A stretch of 28,174 nucleotides of DNA from Hofstenia miamia (GCA_900660155.1 CABFPE010000094.1:1348828-1377001); one strand, 5' to 3'; positions 1 to 9,935 are shown, numbered from the stretch's first letter. Made by a program: numbers and translations. The notes: a model not told the origin generated them from the letters alone.

Positions 1-1526
1 TCAGTATCCAACCCTCACGATTAGTTAGCTGTGCTTGATTGCGAAACCAGCTGTACCATTCTCTTGACCCCTTGATTGTGGCATGGATATTTAAATGATA
101 TGGGTCCTTTCATAGCTTTTTCAAGTAAATATTCCCAAGGCTTGCCTTGGAGAAGTGGCGGCACTGTTAGACGCCCACAGTTGGTCTAAAGATTGTCTCG
201 TGTGTTCAAACGCTGGCTTTCGAAACTGACGAATTTGATGAGTTGCTTCTGTCAATCGTATTGTCTGCTTCTTTACTTCCTTGATTAAATTCACTCATTT
301 TACACGTAAAACGAGACCACTGTCGGGCAAGTAAGCTCAGTGAGCGTAGTAACTATTTCGATTCAAAACAAGATCAAAGCGAATTCGTCCGCAGAAAGAA
401 CATCGAAACAAGTCTACCATAAATTCAGGAAATGTCGGGCACCGTCTCCAATCAGTGGGGCGGTGCGTACACGAAATCAAAATGGCACATATACTTTCAT
501 GATGAATACTGCCATTTTATCAGCTCACTCGAAGGATTAATCGTCGAAATTTACAAGCGCAGAATCCTGGAAGCTGCAGTCACCCATCTTGAGAGATTCA
601 CTTTTCCTGGCTTTCTGTTCTGCTGTGACGGACTCACGTTACCAATTTTCACGGCATGCGCTATAGAATAAAGATAGTTGTGATCTGCTGAGAAATTAGT
701 CAGCACATCTTGAGAAATATCTTCCAGTGGAGAATCAATTATGGCAAAATTGACCAACTGTAAGCTCATGAGTTTAGTAGCGGCCGGAAAATAACACCAG
801 AAGACGATTTAGGTCCCGTCGATTTTCCATCATGGTGCGGAAAATAATGCCGCAGCGGCAATTCGTTCAGATGCAGCAAGTCTACGGACCAATGCAATAG
901 GCAGCCAACAAGTCTTTCTAACATTTGTCCCATCACATCCAATAACAGATAAGTTTGAGATATCAGTGTTCTTCTCACAAAAGAACTGGTGAATGCTGTG
1001 TACAATGGCAATTGCCATTAAGGGGCGTCACATGACCCATGTAAGATGTGTTAGGTTCACTAATTCAAATAATGTTCTCTTCGCGCACAACTCTTTTGAA
1101 AGTAGCCTTGTGGAAATTAGTGAAGTCAATTGATCCGTCAAGGTGGAGTGGGGTGATCGGAATAACCGTATTATGAAGACAGTCAGTCCGAATCTTTCAT
1201 CGGTCTCTGCGTATCTTACTTCTGTCAACTACAATATATTCCCCAATGTCGTGAAAAGTGGCGGAACAGATGGCCGTATTACTAACACTGTACCTATCTG
1301 CAATCAACGCCACTGATTGTAGGTTTTTCACGGTTGATATAGTGGCTTCCGCAACTTCTCTGCGTTGTTGTACTGGAGATTCAGCAACAATGTCATCATC
1401 ATTGCACATCTGTAACTCGTACCCTTTGCTTTTCGAAGCAAACTTGCGTTCCTTAAGATCTTGCCGCTGTGATTCATTTAAGTCAACTGCTTCAATTGTC
1501 ATCACCCTGTCCGTCCGTTGATCCAA
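1..1526 (-). pseudogene. Frame-broken copy of a dispersed invertebrate protein family (GCDGT / NELPLRH family)
   Basis: Read on the minus strand from 1526 downward, similarity to one protein family continues through several frames. The 1526-1197 frame has DRYSVSNTAI and ends near DRSKIRR. A second frame at about 1064-1015 reads ISEPNTSYMGHVTP. Frame 1018-880 has SVIGCDGTNV. Frame 940-766 has LLHLNELPLRHYF and DGKSTGPKSSSGV. Frame 769-551 has NFSADHNYLYSI and SRWVTAASRILRL. About 510-400 reads FIMKVYVPFW and GDGARHFLNL, and about 115-60 reads FKYPCHNQGVKRMVQLV. From memory, intact members carry these motifs in this order and occur in many copies in arthropods and other invertebrates. Their function is unknown to me; the SRW..T.NRILRLY stretch recalls transposase-like proteins. 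Changes of frame and in-frame stops mean this copy is dead. It may run past the left edge of the window. Family recognition is from memory only; the continuity of the motifs is seen directly. Confidence 0.65.
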
Positions 1527-1797
1527 TAAAAATTCCGATTCTCTGGACTACATCTGCAGTCGTTGAAGCTAATACATTTGCAAGAAGAAATATCAAATAA
1601 GTATTGAATGTTATCATATTTCGTTTTTTTCTGGAGGAACGAATTAGATTGCTTTTCGTCATTAGTTTTTCCCAAATCACAAATGCAATATAAAGTTTCC
1701 GAATTCTCTTTGCTAGAGTAACATGGTATTTTAAAAAGTTAATGAAATTCCTACCCAATTTACCAATTTCCAAAAAACTCCATTTTCCAACAACCCT

Positions 1798-1800
<3 letters not shown>

Positions 1801-1834
<34 letters not shown>
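1801..1834. repeat. (TA)n microsatellite
   Basis: A perfect AT dinucleotide run of 34 bases, just 5' (on the minus strand) of the decayed family copy. Similar tracts recur at 13.5, 15.7, 16.2 and 16.9 kb. Confidence 0.95.
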
Positions 1835-1836
<2 letters not shown>

Positions 1837-2395
1837 CTTTAAGGTTTATTTCCATGCAGTACTGAATATTTGATAAAATGTTTCATTTAATACGCTTACT
1901 AGAGTTCTTAATGCCGAACCATATTTTTAAATTCTAGCATATGAACTGACATCTTCCAGTTTCGGATCTCAAAATTGCATGTAAATTTCGCCAATCTATT
2001 TATCAGTGCTATTATCTCGAATATTTCGGCAAATAGGAGACCCGAATTCAATGCTGTAAAATAATACCAATTTATTACAGTAAAAGAGCATTCTGTTTTT
2101 TGAGAGTTTATTGCAAGTGGATGCATTTTTCTTTACATAAATGATTTACTAACTATCTTTCAAACTGAAGTTGATTCAAATTTTGCCCTTCTTGGTTGAC
2201 CTACTGTTCAATTTGCTCTCTAAGGATAAAAAATCTGCTTCAGATATGAAAAGCGAAGCTCAATTGTTGTGCAAAAGTACAACTTTCCAGTGTACATTTC
2301 TTTTTTAAACGGTTTCGAGCTTTTCTTTATAACAATCGGTGAAAATTTCGTAAATTTTCCTGTCAATGTTAACCGTTTCTGTAAACTTTATACAG

Positions 2396-2741
2396 CTTTG
2401 AAGTAATTGTGATTGAAGACTCCAATGAGTTTAGTGAATTTCGAATTAAAAGAAGCAGTTTCAGATTTTTTGCATTAATATTCACCTGCATCATTCCATG
2501 TACAGCGTTGTTACTGTTTTATTTCGTCATTTCATGCGGGAAATATCGGTTGTACATTGGTTTCCCATTTAGATACTTTAACCGTGGAACTGGACTAGTT
2601 CGTTCGTTTGTAATTTGCATTCGTACTTTAAAGAGTTTTCCTAGGCCCACTAGATTCAATTACATGGCCGAAATCACTCTTAAATCAATTTCAAGCATTC
2701 GTGAGCATGTTGCCAGCTGGACCCATGTCTTGAAAAAATAA
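2396..2741 (+). other. Unrecognised open frame with one hydrophobic segment
   Basis: An open frame of about 115 codons follows an AG at 2394-2395 (..tttatacag) and ends at a TAA at 2739-2741. It has no ATG near its beginning, so in an animal genome it could only be an exon or chance. The first 20 codons are polar (EDSNEFSEFRIKRSS), followed by a strongly hydrophobic stretch of about 20 residues (ALIFTCIIPCTALLLFYFVI) that could be a membrane helix, then a basic tail. I recognise no family. Length in AT-rich DNA is the only real argument for coding; a chance frame or a decayed ORF is at least as likely. Confidence 0.25.
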
Positions 2742-2925
2742 ACAAATGTCAAATTTGAAACAATACTTTACTTTTTAGTTCACTTTCTCATGAAGAAAAG
2801 TTCACCCGAATTGCACATGAGAATAGTTTGTTCCAATCATGTAATAGTAAAATAATCTTTTGTTCACATTGCTTTCAATTTGTTAAAGCTTGAAAATTGA
2901 ATCCTGGTGAGGGTGATTTGCTAGT

Positions 2926-3011
2926 CCCGAGATAATTTGTGATGTGACGATCACAAAGAAATCGTGCGCGTTCGATTTGCTTGTGATCGTCACATCGCTA
3001 ATTATCTCGGG
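2926..3011. repeat. 86-nt near-perfect inverted repeat (hairpin)
   Basis: The 31-nt arms at 2926-2956 and 2981-3011 are reverse complements with two mismatches. The 24-nt loop holds a further 6-bp stem (AAATCG at 2959-2964, CGATTT at 2973-2978) around an 8-nt tip. Weaker outward pairing exists (ATTGAATC near 2898 with GATTCAAT near 3025). A second inverted pair, GGTTAGAC at 3013-3020 and GTCTAACC at 3068-3075, and a direct repeat TTCGATTTGCTT at 2971 and 3096, show that the flanks are also structured. The likeliest origin is a small foldback or MITE-type element; a hairpin RNA gene is an alternative. Confidence 0.85.
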
Positions 3012-3253
3012 TGGTTAGACATGCGATTCAATCAAAATGTGACAGATTACTTTTGAACCAATCACTAGTCTAACCGTGGCCTTAAGATAAAGGTTTTCGA
3101 TTTGCTTCAAATTATATACTTTAATTGTAAATACATGAATCAAACAAAACAATTATTGGTTAAAGATTTTAGTTCTTTGCAAATTCTTACTAAAAAATCA
3201 TTTTTTAATATCGGAATTAAGAACCCTACCGCTAACACTGGTTTTGATTTTAG

Positions 3254-3313
3254 CTTAACTCTATTCGTGGTGTAAAGACTGAAGATGAGGAACGTTCGGA
3301 GAAACTGGCAAAG
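3254..3313 (+). CDS. Possible upstream exon of the Acinus homologue, with a GC donor
   Basis: After a good acceptor (ggttttgattttag, ending at 3253) comes a 60-nt open stretch reading LNSIRGVKTEDEERSEKLAK, with the charged composition expected upstream of the Acinus C-terminal tail. No GT donor follows the open stretch, but AAG|GCATGT at 3314 fits the consensus of the minority GC-AG intron class. The exon is in phase 0, and so is the exon at 5088, so the join would read straight into [13 protein letters not shown]. The intron would be 3314-5087. The RNA-recognition domain of Acinus should lie further upstream; I did not find it in the window. Composition, splice sites and phase are seen; the assignment is inference. 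Confidence 0.4.
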
Positions 3314-4325
3314 GCATGTTATTTTCTAATTCATTTTTCAAACTTTTTAATGTCTTAGTGATATCTGATATTACTACTATAGCTCTGTGTGCTAATGTTT
3401 TTAACGTTTGAGTTGTCTTGTTGGTGAGGTCTACTTTAAATCTAACGTAAAAATTACTGATATTTTTAAGCTTTTTCATTGAATAATTGCTTTGATGATT
3501 TCCTATTGCATGGGCCAAAACGAAAGATGAGTGTTATGATTACACTAACTTTTGCTAATTATGCAAATTAGGTCAATTTTCCCTTTTTGATTAATAAATG
3601 TGAAATTTATTTACTTTTGGAAATGAGGGGGAATCACCCTTTTTCACAGCATTGCCTCATAAAAACTTGGTTGGCTCACTTTGTCGAACTTTCGTCCTTT
3701 CGACATACGAGCACGAAATTTATGTGATAAACATTTTCCAGAGTACATACGACTTCATGCAAGGAGATGTGCATTGATAAGTTCCTTCCCAGCATTTCAA
3801 ATGTCATCTATATCTTGAGCGCTTCCAAAATTAAATGTACTTTTAGTTGCTATTTATATTGGTAGTTGTTTAAACTAAATTTCTCAATGGAGTCAAGTTG
3901 TTCCAATATCATTTATTTAGTGGAATACTGTTGAACAGCTTTTTTATTCCTGTAATTGAAATAATAGCCATATGAATCCATTGCCGTGTGCCTGCTGCGA
4001 GCTCAGTTGGTTTCGGCTTTGTACCTGGAATTTTTCGAAGGCTGATAATTTTGGTTTCTAAGATGTGAAACTTCACAGCCTTCTGTCGGTGTTTTATTTT
4101 TGATAATTGTTCTTGATAGGGTGTATTATTTTACAAATTCGAATATATGTCACACATGCCAGGCAAATTTTTGATTTAAATGTTCATACAAAATGTATAA
4201 CGTGGTAAGAAGGCATTCTTCTGTTGTAGCATGAAGATTAAAAATATGAAGCAATTAATCCTTTATTGACCGCAAATTGAGATACAATGTATTTTTGTTT
4301 CATAATTTATCAGATTTTAACTGAG

Positions 4326-4439
4326 ATGAAAGCTGTGGCACTTCTACGTTTTTTAGCTGTGATTTTATTTTCAATCACTTACTGCTGCAATTCATGTTTA
4401 GCTCCTTTCGCTGTGATTAACAGACTCTTCACTTCTTAG
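4326..4439 (+). other. Short ORF resembling a signal peptide, inside the Acinus intron
   Basis: An ATG-initiated frame of 37 codons begins MKAVALLRFLAVILFSITYC and stops at TAG 4437-4439. It has a basic start, a hydrophobic core and a Cys-Asn-Ser-Cys run, as in a secretory signal peptide. No continuing exon with matching splice sites was found. It is too short to separate from chance and is recorded only because the start codon and composition agree. Confidence 0.15.
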
Positions 4440-5087
4440 TGCTTGAGGACAAGCTTTGTCTTTTTTAGTTGGTAACAGTCGGCTCAATATCTTGTACACT
4501 CTGTTGTATCATAGATATTTTCCTTTAGAAATTTCGCAGCATAAGACATTTAGTTTCATGTAAAGGCATTAAGTGTTATGACGGTCTACTATATTGATAT
4601 GCATATATTTCTGGGGCATATAATGGCCAATGATTTCGTGCATAGGTTAATTCGATTAATATTGGGCATGGCTGCGTTTGTGTCAGTGTCCATCAACATA
4701 GTAGATTAGCACAATTGCATTGTGAAATATTCAAATTCAAGGGAATTAATAAAATTTAAGTTCAGAAATTGTGTTGATGATTTTTTTAGTCAAATAACTA
4801 ATGCACACTTTTGCATATTCTACGTATTTTTCATATAGGCAATATATTTGCCCTGGTTTCATTTTAGATCCACGTGGGATATGGCTTAAATGTAATTAAC
4901 GAATTTGTCGTTATTAGAACATATGACAAGCTAATATGATAATGTAAATGTTGAAATTACCATCATTTTGTGAAATGGTAGTTCTATATGCCCTAGTGTT
5001 TGAATAAAATACAGTGCTCTTGCATTCGTTAAAATGATAAGAATTTCTCTCATTTACAAATGCGTTTCTTCATCGAATTATTTTTAG

Positions 5088-5733
5088 AAAAAACGTGTAA
5101 GGCGGTTTTCTTCTTCTGATGATGAAAGAGTGAAGATTACTCGTCCAATGTCGCCTCCCACAGAATTATGTCGAAGAGAGTCGAAGGAATTTCCTGATAT
5201 GCATTCTGACGACGACCGAAGACGGGACTCACGTTTATCCGAACGCCGTAAACGACAGCTTGTGGGTATGAAGCAAATTTGATTTTTGTGAAACCTGAAA
5301 CTGTTTGTATAACTATCCTCTTTAGAAGACGCAAAGCGTAGAGAACTACAAGCCAAAAGACGTGCTGAGGCGAAACGGCGTGCAGATGATGAAATGCGAA
5401 TTCAGGAAGAAATGCGCCGTCGTGAAGAAGAGCAACCTGTTAAAATGCTAGATGACTTGTTCTGTAAAACCAAATCAGAACCGTGTATATATTGGTTACC
5501 ACTTACTGAGGAACAGGTATTTAGTTTCATTTTTAGAACTAGTTTCTAGTAAAATTTAGATGATCGAGCGGGATAAAATACGTGCCAAACACCCACCTCC
5601 TATTATAAGAGATGAACCTCGATTGTCACCTCCTATATTCAGAAATGAAAGACGTTCGCCTCATTATTATCGTAGACAGTATTCTCCACCACATCGAAGA
5701 CGCAGTTCTCCCTATTACTCACGTCGGCGTTAA
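5088..5733 (+). CDS. ACIN1: Acinus homologue, three 3'-terminal coding exons (5088-5265, 5326-5516, 5560-5733)
   Basis: Three exons join in frame: 5088-5265 (leaves 1 nt), intron 5266-5325 (60 nt), 5326-5516, intron 5517-5559 (43 nt), 5560-5733 with stop TAA. The first exon is Arg/Ser/Asp-rich ([16 protein letters not shown]). The second carries an Arg/Glu-rich helix ([16 protein letters not shown]) followed by the diagnostic motif [20 protein letters not shown], matching the Acinus RSB motif that binds RNPS1 and SAP18. The last exon is a short Arg/Ser/Tyr/Pro tail ([18 protein letters not shown]) ending in SRRR. Acinus is the scaffold of the nuclear ASAP complex, which associates with the exon junction complex and affects splicing and apoptosis. 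The N-terminal SAP and RRM regions are not here; they must lie on upstream exons, probably left of the window. Frames and splice phases all agree, and the coding part is unbroken. The introns are very short. Confidence 0.9.
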
Positions 5734-5794
5734 TTTTTATTTTTGTCTGTTTTATTTTACACAATGTTATTTTTTCTACATAATTATTTTTTAG

Positions 5795-5800
5795 AATAAA
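5795..5800 (+). terminator. Polyadenylation signal AATAAA of the Acinus homologue
   Basis: The first canonical AATAAA after the Acinus stop codon, 61 nt downstream in T-rich sequence. Confidence 0.7.
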
Positions 5801-6462
5801 TTCAATTTACACCATTTGTATATTATCGGAATATAACGATTTTATGCGATAACAAATATGATTTTTAATACTTCGACTACCTGAAGCTATGAAATTGCTA
5901 TATAATAAGTATATTCCGATTGCAAAATTGTTTGTTATTCTTGGATGCTACCGGTAATAACGTAATTGTTCCATAGTCAATAGTACGTTAGAGTATGCGG
6001 GGGAAGAAAAATTTATAAATCAATTCAATGCAGAAAAATTAATGTAGTACTTATTAAATTCTTGAAGTAAAATTAATCGAAATTTTCAAGCAGCAGGTAC
6101 AACAGATTCTCAAATTAGATGAGAGTGTGCTTTTGAAGCAACACGATAACTGAGTTATTAGTCATATGAGGTTAAATTTATGAAAGTCAAGGTCTTATTT
6201 GATGATGCGCCCTTTGATTATTTGTACCTGTTTAAATTTTGCTAATTTTTTTCGATGTTTTTGCAAATAGCATGTAATGGCAGACAATGTGAAATGATAG
6301 TGAATTTTAAAAGAAGTCAAAAGAACTTCATTCAGATTTATTAGTTAGTGGGAAAGAAACAAATACAAAATTGTCAATCTTATGTTATCTAATAAAATGC
6401 TACTATATTTTACGAAATTAACTGATAAATGTACAAAGGATGATATATTTTTGTTTTTATAG
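5801..6462. other. Intergenic stretch, no supported gene
   Basis: AT-rich sequence between the Acinus polyadenylation signal and the first DNLZ-like exon. A 33-codon open frame around 6058-6160 reads QQVQQILKLDESVLLKQHD, but it has no start codon and no splice partner that I can support. Missing 5' exons of the DNLZ-like gene could lie here; I could not identify them. Confidence 0.5.
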
Positions 6463-6495
6463 ATCCATTGGAATTTGTAATATATGTAAGTCGCG
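6463..6495 (+). pseudogene. DNLZ: DNL-type zinc finger (DNLZ/Hep1) small exon with the first CxxC
   Basis: A 33-nt segment lies between a pyrimidine-rich acceptor (ttgtttttatag, ending at 6462) and a consensus donor (G|GTGAGT at 6496). It reads SIGICNICKSR, which fits the first zinc-binding knuckle of the DNL family (F-x-C-x-x-C-x-T-R). The exon leaves two bases (CG) that need one more base to complete an Arg codon. The matching second half of the domain is on the same strand at 10384-10531. It is too short to stand alone; the case rests on the knuckle, two good splice sites and the downstream partner. No mitochondrial targeting exon was found upstream. Confidence 0.5.
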
Positions 6496-6796
6496 GTGAG
6501 TCCGTTTAAAACGGGCAAATTTGCACGCTTTGTGTGATTTAATATGCACTCTTCGCGAATGGCCTTCAGGTGGTGGGCTTTTCAATGAAGACCCAAAATA
6601 ACATTGTAATGGAAAAATTAATCATGCTTAGGAATAATTTAATGACGCATTATTTGATGCGCTCGTTGGTTTTTAATACATTTTTTATTTTTGCAAAATT
6701 GGGCGAGCTCAGTGCAAATGCCATGTAATATGCTAAAACAGCTATTGAATTTTCAAAGAAAACAAAAGAAACACATAGGATAAATACTATCGCTTT

Positions 6797-7642
6797 TTTA
6801 CAGAAGAAAATAGTAGATTTCCAGACGAATTAAAATTGGCAAATATAATGCCAGTATTTAAAAAAGACGATCTTGAAGATTGCTTAAATTATAGACCCAT
6901 TTCAATTACCTCTCCAATTAGCAAAGTATTTGAACGAATTCTTTTTAATCAAATTAATGAGCATTTTTACAAACATGATCTTTACTCCAAAACACAACAT
7001 GGGTTTCGTAAAGGTGTTTCTGCCAGCGACGCTTTAGTACAACCACTGAAAAATGGAGAAAAATGATAGATAATAATGAATACTAAGCAGTAGCTTGCTT
7101 AGATCTTTCAAAAGCATTTGATTCGATTAATCATAGCATATTACTACAAAAAGATACATATCTAGGTTTTTCTAATGATAGATAGGATTGGTCTCATTTC
7201 TAGTTACTTATATAATTGTATGAAACGACTAAAGCTTAATGAATCTTTTTCAGATTGGGTTTATGCTAAATATGGAGTACCACAGGGAACAATTTTGGGG
7301 CCCTTACTATTTAATATTTATATAAACGATTTGTCCGATTTAACAACATGTGACGTTATACAATCTGCCGATGATACAATATTGATTAATTCTAATAAAA
7401 CTACCCAAAAAGCCATTCAAACTCTCGAAAGAAATTATACTTCGCGCTAAATATTTTGCTTCCTTGAGTTTAAGAGTGAATCCTTTAAAAACAATTCTGC
7501 ATTGTTAAATCAAATTCTGCATCTGCTGATACCTAATAATATAAACTTAATTTTAACGGCAATCATATAATGCAAGTTGAATCCTTTAACTACCTTGGAA
7601 TTATTTTCGATTCAAATTTAAATGTTGAAAAGCAAATAGTCA
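6797..7642 (+). mobile_element. Decayed LINE reverse transcriptase (CR1/Jockey-like)
   Basis: Reverse-transcriptase motifs run in order over three frames. At 6797-7066: ANIMPVFKKDD, then NYRPISITSPISKVFERIL and HGFRKGVSASDA. At about 7088-7150, in another frame: AVACLDLSKAFDSINH (motif A, first catalytic Asp). At 7175-7447: YGVPQGTILGPLLFNIYIND (motif B), then SADDT (motif C), where the usual Tyr of YADD is Ser. A thumb-like piece near 7570-7640 reads SFNYLGIIFDSNLN. Frameshifts and stops show it is dead. The endonuclease domain is missing upstream, so the copy is 5'-truncated, and the 3' end is cut by the block at 7643. It lies in the putative intron of the DNLZ-like gene. Confidence 0.85.
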
Positions 7643-7860
7643 TGATCAAAAGTTTCGTAACACCTGCATGTAAAAAAGCTTATTAGAATTTTTGAACAAT
7701 ATACGCACTGTGAGATTGGCATGTGTCCACTATCTGTTATTGATTTACAGAACCTTGGCTTTTGTAAAAAAATTCAGGTGGGGCTAATTAGCAAACAGTT
7801 TTTGATTGACAGCTGTCATTTAGTGATCAAAAGTTTCGGAACACTAAAACAACCATAACA
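7643..7860. repeat. Small non-coding repeat block with direct terminal repeats
   Basis: TGATCAAAAGTTTCGTAACA at 7643 and TGATCAAAAGTTTCGGAACA at 7834 are near-identical and in direct orientation, 191 bp apart. Between them is a perfect 12-bp palindrome TGACAGCTGTCA (7807-7818). Both motifs recall the ends of Tc1/mariner-type elements and their MITEs, but those ends are normally inverted, so this may be two fragments in tandem. It interrupts or abuts the LINE thumb region. Confidence 0.4.
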
Positions 7861-7979
7861 GTCACAAAATGAAAAATACATGACAGAAGAATTAAAATGC
7901 AGTCCACAATTTCGAAATTCTACTTAGATATTTGCTCTCCTGAGAAGATTCTCAAATCTGATAATCAGCATTATACTTC

Positions 7980-8240
7980 TTTTAGTACATCAAAAACTGA
8001 ACCTTGGATAAACTCTACATGCATTCAACTTGTTAGGAAAAATAGGAATGTTGGCAAATATATTTAGCATATAAAACTGACAAAAATCATGTAATCTATG
8101 TAACAGAACTAAGAAATGCATGCAATTATTTTCCAAGATTAGAATACAAAAATCTAGGCTCTCAAAGAAGAAAATGGTAATTTATTAACAAACTTTTAAA
8201 TAGGAAAACTACCGACAGTCATAAAATCGAAATGATAAAG
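7980..8240 (+). mobile_element. Decayed LINE fragment, linker between endonuclease and reverse transcriptase
   Basis: Translation with several frame changes gives EPWINSTCIQLVRK, then AYKTDKNHVIYVTELRNACNY, then QRRKW and FINKLLNRKTTDS. This follows the usual order in Jockey/CR1-type LINEs downstream of the endonuclease (PW.. / K..Y / LRN / W..IN.LLGRK). It lies 3' of a reverse-transcriptase fragment, so it is either a separate insertion or a rearranged part of the same element. No intact reading frame remains. Confidence 0.45.
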
Positions 8241-8310
8241 GTTAGTGGGAAGACTTTTAAGTTGTAGAAAAATTTGCAATATTTTTAAGTTTGTCAAAAT
8301 CTAAGAAAGT

Positions 8311-9935
8311 ATGAAGTCAAAAATTTTCCATATAGATATAAACTTCCGAAGGTACGAAATTCAACTTCAAGTAAACTTAAGGAAGTGTCGATTGTGGCGT
8401 CCCACAGAATTTACCAGCATAAACTCATTTATTTCCAGAGCACAAATTGGTGGTTTTGAACTACTTGGTGTTCCAGTTGGTGATAACCAGTATATGCAAC
8501 TACTCATGAAACGGTCTAAAAAATCTCAAGCATGCCTAGAAATGCTCAGTGAGCTTGGAGATCCTCAACTTGCTATCAATATTCTTTAAGTGTGCTTTAG
8601 TACTCCAAAGCTTACCTATGCTCTGAGATCTATTCCTCCCTCTGCTAATAGTGAGGTTATTTTAAGGGAATTTGATGAATCCTTACGGGATGCTACTTCA
8701 TGTATCATTGGGTCACCACTTTCTGACATTGCATGGAATCAAGCATCTTTCTCTATCAAAATGGGAGGCTTTGGCATACGTCGTGCTTGTGACCAGCATC
8801 TTTGTGCTTATTTGGGTTCTGTCTTTAAAGCTCAAGATTTGGTTGAGCAGCTCATCAATGCAGATATTACCAGTTCTGTGGATCTCAGTAATTATCTCTT
8901 TTCTTTTCTATAACTGGGTCAGAAGAATTACCTCAGGACTGCACCAAGAAAGCCTTTCAATACAATATTGATACAGTTCGTTATGATATGACAAATTTTT
9001 TAGTCAAGGAATTGAAGTACACGACCAAGCTAGATTGCGCTCTCTTACTGTCGAGGCTTCTGGGGCGTGATGAACTGCTATTCCTCTGAAAGCATTTGGC
9101 CTCAATCTTCTTCCCTCGTTACCGTTTAGGTCTCCCATTCTATTCAGAATCTAAAAAGTGCTCCTCTTGTCAGAATAGGACATTGGATATTTATGTAGAC
9201 CATGCTTTTACTTGCAGCAGCAAAGATGACAGAATTGGTCAGTATGATCGTCTTTGCGATATTGTATACTCAATGGCAGGTTCTGCCTCCCTATCTCCTG
9301 TCAAAGAGCAACGTAATCTAATTAATGGGACTCGATCTAAATCTGGAGATGTTTTCATTCCTGTTTGGTCCGCAGGCAAGCCAGATTTGATTGTTATGTC
9401 ACCGCTGCAAATTTCAACCATTTCAAATGCAGCATCCAATGCAGGATGGTCTCTACGAGTAGCTGAAGATCGCAAATTTTCAAAGCACTTTAAGAATTGT
9501 GAGTTTGAAGGTTTATACATTTGTGCCCTTGGCCTTAGAGACACTAGGGGACTTCTCAGCTATCTCAATTAAGACTTTTCGTAAGCTGGCCCTCATTGCC
9601 GAATCGCGGAAAATTCACAATAGAGATGTGACTACTGCTTCCTTTAGATTTTCACAGTCTCTCTCCATTGCGCTAATGTGAGGCAATGCTAATATGATCT
9701 TCGCAAGATCTCTAGATCCTCATCACTAGATTGAAATAAATAATGTGTGTGAATTTGTTGATTTTTCTTAATCATTTAAAAAAGTAAATGTTTGTATCCA
9801 TGATTATATTTTATAAATTTAGTGTTAATAGTAACTAAATAATTGGATTTTGTAAATGTGTAGATGAGTTGAATGACTGTAATTATAATTTTGTATCAAT
9901 AAAATTTGCTTTATTTTAAAAAAAATAAAAATAAT
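8311..9935 (+). mobile_element. 5'-truncated LINE, post-RT region to 3' end with nuclease-like C-terminus
   Basis: The element begins after the catalytic RT motifs. Frame 8311-8913 (one TAA at 8587) reads LRKCRLWRPTE, GGFELLGVPVG, SDIAWNQASFSIKMGGFGIR and CAYLGSV. After a frameshift near 8910 it continues as LPQDCTKKAFQYN, then RYRLGLPFYS, a zinc-knuckle-like CSSCQNR..DHAFTC, and GDVFIPVWSAGKPDLIVMSP (PD-(D/E)xK-like core). A second frameshift near 9500 restores VPLALETLGDFSAISIKTFR and ends at TGA 9679-9681. AATAAA at 9898-9903 and an A-rich tail at 9918-9935 mark the 3' end. From memory this post-RT region is widespread in invertebrate LINEs. There are two frameshifts and at least two stops, so it is inactive. 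Confidence 0.8.

Noticed and set aside
1258..1521. 87-codon plus-strand frame and the 432-671 plus frame
   Set aside because: Both lie opposite the decayed minus-strand family copy, which explains the openness.
5084..5356. Minus-strand frames over the Acinus exons
   Set aside because: Shadows of the Arg/Ser-rich plus-strand coding sequence, which has splice phase and motif support.
6510..6545. TGCACGCTTTGTGTG as a second cysteine knuckle of DNLZ
   Set aside because: Followed at once by a stop in frame and placed after a consensus donor, so intronic.
9239..9544. 101-codon minus-strand frame
   Set aside because: Opposite strand of the LINE segment whose plus frame carries GDVFIPVWSAGKPDLIV.
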